This document shows positions 44,541-56,156 of a stretch of DNA of 64,000 nucleotides, in pieces. The notes below the pieces were generated by a model, which saw only the letters and a list, made by a program, of their open reading frames with translations, was not told the DNA's origin and did no database searches. The translations under genes and the position numbers were made by a program. Every line of letters begins with the position of its first letter. Position 1 is the stretch's first letter. This stretch comes from Toxotes chatareus. Lineage: Eukaryota > Chordata > Actinopteri > Toxotidae. Where the stretch lies: contig CM028889.1 of assembly GCA_016801885.1 (NCBI GenBank), forward strand, positions 24,620,001 through 24,684,000, given 5' to 3'.

Positions 44541-44977
44541 ACAATAAATACAAATATACATAGTTTACAAACTGTTGCTTACAGGTACCACACAGGTTAG
44601 GCCTATAGTATTTCTAAGGGCTGTCATTACCACACAACCTCACTGACAGTGATGGGATATCGGGCAATAATTGGAAACATTTACTGAGGATACTTATAGA
44701 CTTGGGTGAGGACCCTGGAGGGATCAAAACACAGCAGCCTGTTACAACATACAGTTGTTTCCAGATATTTCAAAAACATAAATTCACATGTTTTCCTTTA
44801 ATTTAACAGCAGAATAAAGGTGATGTGAAGAACAACGGACATTTTCAACACTTTTCAGACTTGAGTTTTTTATTTTATTTTTTTTTCTTGGCTCAGACGT
44901 TGCGTGATGCCATAACCCATGACTGTAGCAGGGCAGAGTAAGTGCCAGCAGTGAGAAATTGGGGAGTCGTGTGACTC

Positions 44978-45914
44978 TCAGATGGGTGACACCTCTTTTT
45001 CTTCCGTCGCAGAGACAGGAGAGAGAGACTCCTCGTCCTCTGACCTTGAATAGTCCGTGTGGCCGCTTGTGCACTTGCAACCGCTGTGTGCGCTCCTTTG
45101 GGTGGCTTTGCCCTCCTTCTTGTGCTTCACCCTGCGGTTCTGAAACCAGATTTTCACCTGTTTCTCTGACAGGTTCAAATACGTGGCGATTTCGATTCTT
45201 CTGAGTCTTGAAAGATACATATTCGTAGAAAACTCCCTTTCAAGTTCCAGGAGTTGCGTGCTTGTGAAAGCCGTGCGCATCCTCTTGCCATTCTGCAGGT
45301 GGCTGCTCTCAGAGGCGCCTGTTGGAGAGAAAAACATTCTTTATGTCAGACATCTAATTTCTTATCGTCACTGTAAATCTGAACTCCGTCAAAGAAGGAA
45401 ATGACACAAAATGTCGCGTGTAAATCAACGTGCGTAAAAGCCGAGCGATGGCATCAAATGTAATCACCTCAAGGTGCATCGTGAAACGTAAAGCGCAATC
45501 AAACAGGTGCCGAGCACTGTGAGCAAACGGGTGCTTACCAATAGCAAGACAGTGATATCTCCTGGGATCTGTGACGCTGAAGGTGGGCGTGCAGACAGGT
45601 GTATGTCCCGGGTGCGCGAGTGCCGGAGACTGCTGATGCGCTATTCTCTGACAGTACTGTGCCTCGGCTCCTGGAAACTGACTCTTCAGCATGGGGATTC
45701 CGCTGCGGGAAGAGTGGATGTGGGACGTGACGCACAGCGGGCAAACACAGAAAGTCCCGTTTTTCCTGGACGGGCACACCGGAGCCGTGACCGTCATTAC
45801 GCTCGGAGAGTGCATGCTGATGGGTATAAGGAAGTCTTGTCCCGGGTGCTCAGCCGGTCCCGGTCGCACCGTATCCTTGATTATTAAAGAATCGACGTAA
45901 AAAGACCTCGACAT
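44978..45914 (-). CDS. gsx2: GS homeobox 2 transcription factor
   Basis: ParaHox homeodomain transcription factor that patterns the ventral forebrain and other neural progenitors; it acts in the nucleus. Exon 1 is 45539-45914 (376 nt, ends in phase 1 before GTAAGC). Exon 2 is 44978-45318 (acceptor CCAACAG). Together they make 717 nt, 238 aa plus stop. The start MSRSFYVDSLIIKDT is the conserved SNAG-like repressor motif of GSX proteins. CPSRKNGTFCVCPLCVTSH and LLKSQFPGA-like segments follow. The homeodomain (about residues 137-196) contains RTAFTSTQLLELEREF, YLSRLRRIEIA and KIWFQNRRVKHKKE. The tail SEDEESLSP...KEVSPI matches human GSX2. It is shorter than human GSX2 (304 aa as remembered) because the alanine, glycine and histidine tracts are absent, as expected in fish. 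Its position upstream of pdgfra on the same strand fits the vertebrate cluster. Confidence 0.95.
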
Positions 45915-46130
45915 GACTGCGCCTCTGGGAAGTGTTATCGCTCCGTGGGCAAGATGCTAGTTGTTTCTCATCTGAACCCCTCGGGATCTCCAAAGGTGCT
46001 TATGTTTGATGGTTCAACAAAAGGGACCCCGAAGAGGGTTGGCCCTGCAGCGTCACCCACGTGCGTACCCGGCGGTAAGGGTTTATACTGTCAGCGACCC
46101 AAACCACGTGACGTCTCCCCGGGCCTCCAA
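45915..46130 (-). promoter_or_regulatory. gsx2 5' UTR and proximal promoter
   Basis: GC- and CpG-richer sequence directly upstream of the gsx2 ATG, including CACGTG-type words (CACGTGCG, CCACGTGACG, 46057-46092) and a CCAAT-type box (CCTCCAATCAC, 46125-46135). No TATA box is obvious. Confidence 0.4.
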
Positions 46131-46313
46131 TCACAACTTGCAGATTTACTCTTTTTATCCCCGAATTTGGAAATATCTTGGACACTAGAGAAATATAACC
46201 AGCCACCGTTTTTGATCTTGTTTTAATTCATTTTATTTTTTCAGAACTATTTGCACAGTTCATTCACAAAATGACCCATCAATTTTAATACTGAAAAAAT
46301 TAAACAAAGCCTC

Positions 46314-46341
<28 letters not shown>
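46314..46341. repeat. Poly(A) run
   Basis: 28 consecutive A, upstream of gsx2. Length is likely unstable and prone to sequencing error. Confidence 0.95.
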
Positions 46342-46344
<3 letters not shown>

Positions 46345-46784
46345 AAATGTCATTTGGACATAGGCTATCTACTATTATATAAACTCAGATCACCCAGTAA
46401 CACTACCAAGATATTAAATGTACATTAAATAAATCAGTTAAACTAGAAACAGCTAAAAAGAAAAACCTGTCAGAACAGCCGCAGTGGAGACTGAAATAGA
46501 AATAAACTGTGTAGGACTTCTCTTGTTCTAATATAATAATTTCTTTCCAAGTTTCCAGTTAAATAAATGTGATTAAATCATTATTCCTCTTTTCTCCAAT
46601 TCAGCTCTGAGATCAGTTAGAATTGGCTTACTCCTTAAAATTATTGCATAATAAGTCTGTCATGTAAATCAAAGCTATATGATGGACTTTATCCAGACCT
46701 ACTTTTATTCGATAATCGATTTATTTTTTCTGCAAATGCGATTTGAGGAATTGTGCACGCGACTGTAAGCACTAATTGCTTTGC

Positions 46785-46995
46785 AGCCTAATCATACTTT
46801 GAATCCGGATGGTCCAGGTTTCACTTCCAGCAATTAAAGAATTATGAACTGATGACGAGTCTGGGCTGCGGTTATTTGATGGCGATTATGATTCAATTAG
46901 AAAGTGTTTATAATGGAGGGTCTGTGCGGGGGTAAACAGGCAGCTATTTCAGAAATGCGTTAATCCCTCATCTTGTGACAATAATTAGCGAGTTT
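46785..46995. promoter_or_regulatory. Candidate conserved regulatory element upstream of gsx2
   Basis: Unique non-coding sequence about 0.9 kb 5' of gsx2 with CAATTAAAGAATTATGA, TTCAATTAGAAAG and CAATAATTAGCGAG (homeobox-site rich), with no open frame or repeat character. Confidence 0.3.
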
Positions 46996-47501
46996 GATCC
47001 CCAGGCGGGTCACCGGTAGGTTTAGCTTCTGCTTTCATCTGCCAAGTAACGCCTCGGACCTTCAGACGGAGGAGAGCCGGCAGTGGGTTTATGGTGCAGA
47101 CGGTCCAGGTCCAACACAACATGTGTTAGTTTTTCCTCTGACCCTAGAAAAAAAAACCACACACACACACACGCGTATCCCACAAACACAAGTGGAATAG
47201 ACCTGCTGTGGGTCCCAGGCCTTTATACATCACTGACTATTTCTAATGCACTTTCTCTTTAGAATAATAAAAAAAATACCTTTATGATTATTGAACTAAT
47301 GCATAAGTACAACTGAAGTTCTTATTGAACTGTGAGTTTAAATATGACTCTTTGAAGGAATTAGAAAGTCATTAAAATCCAACCACGATAAAGATAAAAA
47401 CAAACACGTCTGTCACACAGACAGTAATTGCTATAATAACGTGAATCCAGCGTTTGGCAAGGAAGACGCACAGAACTGTTATGGTACAGATAGTCTGAAA
47501 C

Positions 47502-47508
47502 AAGAGAG

Positions 47509-47543
<35 letters not shown>

Positions 47544-47571
47544 TGGATGGATGGAGAGAGGGAGAGAGAGA
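47502..47571. repeat. (GA)n / GGAT-rich simple repeat
   Basis: Mostly AG dinucleotides with a short GGATGGATGG interruption. Confidence 0.95.
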
Positions 47572-47644
47572 GCAAACCAAGCGGAATGATGCGTGGCGCG
47601 CGCCCTCATCACACCATGCGAGCTCCAATATTATTTTTCCATAA

Positions 47645-47870
47645 TTCTGCACGATAAAATTTCATTGTCTATTAAGTAATCCCACAAATGAGATCCTTTA
47701 TGAGGCTATAATGAGGCCTAATTGCCAGGACTAGTGGAGCCACGTGGAAGGATTTAGGAAGCATTAAGCCGTCGGGTACTGAGCACAGGCTGTTACCTAG
47801 CCACTACTTTCATAATTCAAGGAGAAAATTAGTCCATTTAAGGGAAAAATCCTTTGATTCCCTTTATTCT
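47645..47870. promoter_or_regulatory. Candidate conserved regulatory element upstream of gsx2
   Basis: Unique sequence with GGCCTAATTGCCAGGA, CACGTGG, TTCATAATTC and AAATTAGTCCATTTAAG in a repeat-free block between simple repeats. It looks like a deeply conserved element, but this was not tested. Confidence 0.3.
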
Positions 47871-47966
47871 GCTCGAGGTGACAGGGCTGCAGTTTTTTTG
47901 TCCGCTTCGGTTAAGAAGCTGGTTCAACAAATGGGGCCGGTGCAATATCACTCACTGTTTAAACGT

Positions 47967-47990
47967 AAAAAAAAAAAAAAAAAAAAAAAA
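47967..47990. repeat. Poly(A) run
   Basis: 24 consecutive A. Confidence 0.95.
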
Positions 47991-50900
47991 GAATTTCAGA
48001 AATGTATAAAGCTCTCAGGGCCCCACCTCTCACTTGCCTCTTCTTTCTCTACTTTATAGTGCAGCGGTTACCCTCCACTATTCAACCCCTTTTCAAATCA
48101 TGTTGATGGGCAATTAATCACTGGCCTATTCAGTAACATGAAAATTACATTTAAATGGGGAATAAAAAAAAGTGAATGTTCTTCAGAAGTTGGTTGGTCT
48201 AAGTTTATTCTCCTCAGTGGCAAACAAAATATCCAGCGTGAGTGTGAGAGTCTGTGCAAGTGCATCAAAGAGGAGAAAAGGTGTGTGTGTGTGTATCCAG
48301 CTCCTCCCAGTAGTAAAAACACACAAACTTGTTAAAGTGCACTGCTGAAGTTCCCCCCTCTCATTCACATCGCATCCCATGCCATATTATACCGTGAAGA
48401 AGTCCATTAATGTTTTGTTGAACAAGCGTCATTAACTTGTATCAACGCCTTTTTACAAACCTTGCATTGTTGTGCAGGGCCAGTCTGCGGCCCATCTTGG
48501 CCAATACAGTGGATGATTTGCCCCTTTATTAGTTACCAGGCAACAGATCCTGAATACCAAAACTCAAAGGAAACACTCTGGTCCTGCATATAGATCTCAA
48601 TGGCAATGGGGGAAAATGAACAATGATCCTGTGAACAACATAATGCCACGCAATGACTTTTCATTAACAATTATCTGGTTGATGTGAATAGCAGCTGCAG
48701 TGGCTACTCTCCATCTCATGGTTTGCAGAGAAAAGGGGAGCAGGGGAGAGAAAGAGGCTCACCAGTGAATAGTATCCTGCAGGAGTTTAGGGGGCTCATG
48801 GTCTCCATGAATGTGGAATCTAATTTATATCTCAGTGAATAATTAGGTTTCTATGCAAAAATGAGTTGGAAGTAATTACATCTTAAAACACCGTGACAAC
48901 TTAGCCGGATAAACAAAGAAGAGCAGTCCTCTTTAATGTCTCTCACCAGGAGTTTATGAGCTTTTTCAATTCAACGGTCACGATCAATAAGCTGCGTTTT
49001 AAGTTTTAGTGCAAAAACTGTATCACGGAACAGCTTCTCTTCCAAGCAAGGATTGTTGTGTTGCACCTATGTCCCCGAAAATATCTGTTTCTGTGATTGG
49101 GACCAGACAACACTATAAAGCAGCACAGCCCTCAGTCCTATAGAAAAGTAAAGTGACAGCCTTAGTGTAAGAAGAGGCTGCTGAACAAAGCCAGTGAGAG
49201 CCCTGTTGATGGCCTATAGAGATGTCCTGCACCAGGCTCCCTCTAATTAGGGAGACGCTTCTCAGTCTCACAGAGCCGCTCAGACCAGACACTCCAGACT
49301 GAAGTGTGCCCCTGCGCCAATGAGTGTGTCTGGATGTCCACACTCAACACAGCATGTGTGTGTATTTGTGTGTGTATGTGTGCGTTTTGTAGCGCACACA
49401 ATTAACGAGTCTCGAAAATGAGATAAACACCGACTGATAGTGACGCTGATCACGGTTAACTTCCCAGAGAAATGTCTTTATTAAGGCTCATTGTTCGAGC
49501 CCTGATTCGTCCCTCTGCCTCCTCTGTTGTTTCCAAAAGACTAAGCAGATGCCATTACGGAGGCAGCACAGAACAGTCCTTATTTCAATCTTTTCTCGCT
49601 TGAGTTGTCAAATAGTCCTGAATTTCAGTCCTTATTGTAATAGGAAGCTGTTCCATTGTTGGTCACTTTGTAGTGCATGGCCACACTGCAGGAGTTATCA
49701 GCTGTAAAGACTCATTACTGTGCTCCTCACTGGTTTCCAAGAAGATCAAGATGCTGTTTTATCTTCGTTAATGGGTGGCCTTTTAGCAAAATTATTCGGG
49801 TACAGAATGATGCGTTTCATCTTTGTCTGAAACCAAAATCATCTACATATAAAACAGAAAAATTCTACTTCAGACAAAAGTTCTTACTCTAATTCCCAAA
49901 TCAAAAACAGCTGTAGTTGTGGATGGCAACTGATCAGCTCCTCCCTGAACAGCGTTAACCAAACCTGAGAGGTTCTCACCCCTCCTCTGCTCACAACACT
50001 GAGCTCCTGACTTCCCATGAAACCTAAATCAGGAAATGTTTCAAAGAGTGAATGACAGGAGTCCCTCCACCCCGGTTACCCCGACCGGTCTCTCCCTCGG
50101 TCTAAAGGAGGTGATATTGTAGCCTCTTTTTCTCCCCTTTTGAAAGGGGAAATCCCTGGGATTGAGCTTGTGTGCTGGAGCGGAAGCAGACTGGAATGTG
50201 TGTCCGGGCCACGTCTTTTGTCGCCGACCGGGGCCATGAATAGACATGGGCCGCAATCTCTCTGTCCTCTGTTAATCAGACTGTGAAGAAGCAAACAAAC
50301 TAAAATGTTTCATCTGCATGTTAGCTGCACCTTATACTTGTCAATCACTGTTTTGTTTTTGTTTTTTTTTTCTTGTCTGATTGGATGGTTGAACTTGTCC
50401 AATAATAACTTCCAGTGACTCAAATCTTTATCCAATCAGCACGTAGGAAACAAATCCAAGAACCGGCAGCTTTTTAGTTTTAATTAGCAGCCTGTTTGCT
50501 GTGCTGCCGCTCTCCTTAATTCATTCTAAATTTAGCCACAGAGGACAGATCAAAGCTTTCATAGATCCAGACTGCTTAAAGAGGGACTTTTATTTTTTTT
50601 GAATAAATCATATCTCTGATTTATTTTTCTGTGTTCTGTCCTCAGATTAAATATTGATTTAGAAAAGTGTCACATTGAGTAGACTCTGTCATTATGTTGA
50701 TTTTCATTGTTCCCTGTTAGTGTCTCTCAGGCAGCTTGTCGCTCCAGCCTCATCCCAGCTTTTCCCTGCGTTTGAGGCCAAATTCACACAAACAGGCAAA
50801 CTTATTTCTTAATTGAAAAGATGTCCACATTTTCCTGTCTTATGATGCATATGTTGTTGGATGTGCAGAAGTTCAGAGGAAGGTGGAGAAGGTCCGTCCG

Positions 50901-52871
50901 GGCTGTTAGAGCCCCGGCCTCACTCTGAGCACTGTTATTCTGCTCATTTGGACAATGAAGAACACATCGATCTGATTTTCCCCCTGTTTTTTGTCTTCAT
51001 CATTGTTACAGCTGTTGGCATTTCAGTTTTCATTTATATTCATTCCTCTGTTCTGCAAACGCAAGCCAATATAATTGAAATCCTCTGTGCATTTCACACA
51101 GTTCCTTCCTGTCAGGGCATGTGAGTCTTTCTCTGTCACTTAGAGAGGATTATCAGATTTATATATGGTAATGGGCAGTGGGCAGCGACAGACAGTCATT
51201 TACTGTCTTTTCATGAAAAGAAAACCCGCTGGGTTTTTGTGTAATTCTAAGGTGCAGAGCTAAGACGAATTATAAGCTCTGAAAACCTGGAGGAAAAAGT
51301 TCACAGAAATCAGATGTCAGCTGCTGATGTTCGTGTGTTTAAGATCCTGTATGGGATGGAGCCATTTCAAAGGAAAGGTAACTGAATGTTCCGATCATAA
51401 AAAAAAAAAAAAAAAGTGATTCACTTTGGATCATGCATCAGAGTTTGTTTCTATGAAAATGTGATTTTATTTAAAAAAGTGAAACTCCCCCCTTCAAAGA
51501 TCTGTCAAAATTTTCTCAGTGTTACTGTCAGTATTATATCACAGATGTATGCACACATGCTAGAAGGACAACTGGAAGATATATATTTATATACATATAA
51601 TTTTTTATATATATTTTTTTTTGTATCCAGTCATCAGTAGACATCTATTGAGGGCATCACAAGATTTAATAGCAGAGAAACTCATGTCGTGTTCCAGCAG
51701 AGCTTGTTATACAACAGGCAGCTAATTGTGTGGTGGGTAGTTTGGGGCATCACATGAACTGGCTGGAGTTTGGTGGGTGGCAGCTACGTCCAGCCCGCGG
51801 TTCTGTGAGTCATCATCAGGCGTAGCAGCAGCTCAGAGCCGCCCTCCACAGGAACACAGCCCATAGGTCGGCTTTGTTTTTTACCTGTGATGTTTACAGG
51901 TTTTTATAATGTGATTTCAGTTTAACTGTGCAGAAACTGTGAGCAGAATACACCTCCATTCAATTTCACATGGGTTTGAATTTTCTTCTCATTTTCATAG
52001 AACAAGCAAAATAAAACTATGTGATGAGTTATAATATAACAAACTAACACATGGATTATCAGAAGTATGAAGTCTAAAATTGATAGATTATATGTTTTTC
52101 AGAGGCTGCTTCACTCACGTCAAACACAGTTTCACAATTAAAGGGTTTACACAGACCTCTGCAGTTTCTTCTTACAGGAAGATATATCAAATCTGTTAAT
52201 AAAAAATAAATAATAAATCTATATATAAATAAATAAGATAAAATGAAACATTGCAGTGATTAATAGTTCTATCTAAATATTTTTAAGAAATACTTTTCCA
52301 CTGCTAAGATCATCAGTCACGTCTGTCCAAAATAAATATCAATTTCTTTTTATGTGACTGATTTGGATGGCAGACTTGTTATTTCTTTCATTATAACAGG
52401 TTCATTAAATTCCAATTAAATCTACACTAATACAGCATGTAATATAATTATGTACTGGGAACATAATCCAAAATTGTGTTCACGCAAATGAAGGGCTGTG
52501 AAATACATATAATCTGTGAGAAAAGAACAACAAGCCTTCTGAAATATATTCTGAATAAAAATAAATGCATTTTTTATTCGGTGTGCTTTGCTTTTTGAAG
52601 TAAACCTTAGTAACGATGAATGGGTTCCACCCTTTTTCATATTTTTACCAGGAGTTTCAGAAATATCCAAATAAAACATGAATGTCAGCACCACAGTCCG
52701 TCATGGTTTTCTTTGAGAACATTTTACCTTTGTGGGTTTAATGTTTGTGGATTATAGGTTACAATTACTCTGCACACTTCTACACATATAGAATTATAAC
52801 TATATTAGACAAAATACATTTTTAAAAAAGGGAAAAAAAGAATTCACTACCCATTTTGTAGGGATGAATGT

Positions 52872-55128
52872 ACTGTACACAGTGACACTTTATTTAATAG
52901 CACGTACACTGTGAGGTATTAGCAGGATTTCACAACATTTAACTGTAATGTTTCACAATAAATTCTTATATTTTCATATTACAAAATTTTACTGCAAAAT
53001 ATTACTGTGATTTACTATTCTACTGTGAAATTGATGTTTGCGCAGTAAAATACTGTATTCACAGCATCATTTGCGATAACATAACACATTACGGTAAAAT
53101 TTGAATCGCGCTTGAACCGCATTGCATTGTGGGACCGAGGCAGAGCAGCAGTGAACCAGACGCACTTGGCGCGCATGTACGAAGAGGAGATCTAAGAGGT
53201 AAGGTGAATATAATTTAAAATATTAGACAGCTTGTTATGACTTGCTGTTTGGTGTGTGAGTTAGTACGTGAACGAATGAATTAATTTTTATGGTCTCCGC
53301 GTGTTGATGGGAGGGATAGTTAGTTATTCGGCTGAGAAACTGCGGTGAGTTAGCTGCGAATTAGCGTATTAGCGTAAGTAGCCCATAGCAGCAACAGCAA
53401 CCAGACATCATTTCAGAGCCGTTTTTCTCAGCGAAGCTTTGCCACACAGGCAAGTAACTTATACCACTGGAAAGCTTAAATTGTGCTCTTTAATTTTTGG
53501 TCGATAGTTTGTGATGTATTTGGCTGCAAATATGTAGTGAATTAGCCGTCGAAGCTAAAGTAAGCGAAGTAGCCCAGTTACAGCAGCAGCAGCCCCACAT
53601 CATTTCAAAGGCGCGAATTAGCTCGAACGTCGATGGATAGATGCTGCAATGTAAGAGCATCTCTTACTGTATCGTGTGTGTTAAACACTTATATCCAGAC
53701 ATGTAATATCACATTTCAGCAGGGCGTATCTTTAACTTCACATTCTGGACTGTACATCCGCTGAGTTACTTGTTAGCTGCTAATTTAAACTTGCCCCAGA
53801 CAGAATTTTTATTTTTTTCTTTAAAGGCTGAAGCTATTGCAGGAGCTTCCCATGTTGCTGAGAAATTCCACTCATTTGCAACATTCCACTTCTTTACTAT
53901 AGCACAAGATGGTATCTATTCATTTCAGGTGACATGATGAAGCCCAGTTCTTGGATGCTGTCCATTGAAGGAGAGGTGGTGATGGGACCACACGAGGGAT
54001 AGCTGCGGTTTTTGCAAGCTACTACAACTTCAGTGTGCAGTATCCTGAGGATAGCTCACGCACTTTGGAGTGTATCCAAAGGTACTGTAATACTTAAATT
54101 ATCATTGTATTGGACTGTTTGCTTGACCCTCTTCCTTGATAACCCACCTTGCTCTCTTACCTTCTTAGCATTTGTTGTTGTTTATTTGACATTTTTGCTC
54201 GCCTCCAATGCTTTATTGATTTCTTTCATTTTATTAGTGCTACATTCTTATTGCTTTCAGTTAATGTCTGATATTTCCAAACTTTCACTTTCATGTGATT
54301 CTCTTGGAACATAAATATAAATACCTGGGGAGTGAGTGCTATGATTGAGCATTCTCTCAATTGAGTTGAATCAAATTCAGCAGCCTAACACTCCTCAACC
54401 TTCTCCACAAGCTGACATGTGCTCCTTTTTGGTAAATTGGTAATTTTGGTATCATAAATTTTAGTGTAATTCTAGTGTATTATTGTCTTTCTTAACTTGG
54501 GTGTCAAGTGGATAACTTAAACAACATAACACGCATGCTTGTTTAGGTCACAGGTTTGGTCCCTGGACATTTTTTTTTCCCATGTCTATGCCCTAAAAAC
54601 TGCTATGAAATTATTTTTATGACATATTTTTTTGAAATATGAATGAGTTTGATTGGATGTCAAATAAATGTAATTTCCAGTCTATTATGGTTAGTTTATT
54701 GTTGTAATTTTCTACTTGTTCTACTTATCTACTTGTAATAAAAGATTAAACGAGTATGGTCTTTGTTTTCTTTGTTTATTGTGGAGCAAATTCGAAGCAC
54801 GTTTGTGTAGTTGTGTTAACATCACAGTGAAAAAGTCAAATGTACAATATTTTATTTAAATGGTAAATGTACAGTAAATTACTGGCTAATGAGTTGCATT
54901 ACTTTTACAGTAACTGTAAAAATACTGATTTACAGCTAGCCGTGAAGTTAGAGTATGTAGCTGTACTTTTAGTGGAAATTAATGTGAAATATTCACAATA
55001 ACGTACTGTGAAATATCTACAGTAAAATACTGATATATTTCCTGTAAATTACTGTGAAAGTATGCACAGTAAATGCAGTTATTATCCAGCAATTTACTGT
55101 AAATTCACAGTGAAAAATATATCAGTGT
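52872..55128. mobile_element. Repeat-derived element with ACAGTAAA-rich ends and decayed coding piece
   Basis: Both flanks (about 52.88-53.10 kb and 54.84-55.13 kb) are built of variants of ACAGTAAA and TACTGTGAAAT in inverted arrangement, enclosing about 1.7 kb. The interior has a CpG-bearing start (53.10-53.20 kb) ending in AAGAGGTAAGGTG, an imperfect internal duplication (about 53355-53425 and 53537-53605, sharing AGTAGCCCA and CATCATTTCA), and a protein-coding remnant at 53946-54097. The architecture suggests a non-autonomous transposon or a captured transcription unit. Exact ends and target-site duplication are not clear. Confidence 0.5.
53946..54097 (+). pseudogene. Decayed C-terminal fragment of an uncharacterised (SAMD3-like?) fish protein
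   Basis: One frame reads SSWMLSIEGEVVMGPHEG and then stops. The next frame continues AAVFASYYNFSVQYPED and SSRTLECIQRYCNT before a stop. A single missing base near 54000 explains the break. From memory, the pattern (S-x-EG-x-VV ... YYNF-x-x-x-YPE ... TLE-x-IQR) resembles the C-terminus of repeat-associated SAMD3-like proteins in fish. The family name is a recollection and not certain. Confidence 0.4.
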
Positions 55129-56119
55129 AGGGTCCAGAACCTCAGCCTTGCATTATATAATTTTATATTAATATAAAATAAAAACAGTAAGTGAATAAAT
55201 GATTGGGTGATGAAGGTTTTATTTGCAACATCCAGATTTTTACAGTAACCTCATGACTTTAACCTTTCTCACAGCTTCAGCCACCTGCACAGCACAGTTA
55301 CACAGCTGTGCAGGCCTCCTACCTTTTATGTACTGAAGCAATAAGCAGCTGTCCTGCAGTGATGAATCCACAGTAACATGGAGGTGCTGTGACTGGTTGA
55401 CTGGGGTTTTAGAAGAAATAAAGATGTGATTTAGAGTTGGGTACTTTGTGTGTAAACACTCACACCTTCAGATTTTAGGAGAGTGACTTGCTACATCACC
55501 CTGGTCATTCACTACAGCATGCCAGTCTTTTTTTTCTCTGTAAATGAATTAATTCATAGAAATTTAACAAGTATTTTGCTTCACTTTGTTTGCATTTCCA
55601 TGTGCAGTGGGCTTCCTTTTCAGCGCATTTAGACGGCCGAGGTCAGGGCCAAGAGCTCCTGTCTGCATCGTCCCAGCTCTGTGCCAGCCAGATAAATGGA
55701 GAGAGTGTTTGTAAGCTGTCTGAGCTTTGTGTTTGCACAGAGTCACAACTTTGTATGGGGTCGAGGGGGAGCTTGGGCCTGCTACTGAGATTTGTATGCA
55801 GACTACATTGCTCAGCCACCCCCCTGGTCCACTCTATGTCCTCTCACCTGCCTGTTGCAGTAAATCATAGAGCTATCAAGTGAAGCGTGTTGATGGGGCC
55901 TGCACGTGCAAGAGCTTTACTGCACCTGTCGCGTCTGCGTGTGCATGCGCGCATGTGTGTGTAATGAAGAAGTAAAGAAAGGTCTTTGCAAATGTTTTAT
56001 CTGTTTCTATGGATGTTTACTTCTTTGTATTCACATCTTCTCTCTGTGTGTGAGTCCTCTTGCAGGCCTGGGTGTCGGCGATAAGAGAGTTTTGGAGATC
56101 TGCCTAATGATTTGGTAAG

Positions 56120-56156
<37 letters not shown>

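Larger units (their letters stand above)
46131..52870. other. Upstream gsx2 intergenic territory
   Basis: No exon was recognised on either strand in about 6.7 kb. In an intact cluster the 5' exons of chic2 would be expected here or further right, and I did not find them. The region contains A runs, a (GA)n tract and several non-repetitive stretches with homeodomain-type sites (separate entries). Confidence 0.55.

Noticed and set aside
45507..45887. 126-codon plus-strand open frame
   Set aside because: Antisense shadow of gsx2 exon 1.
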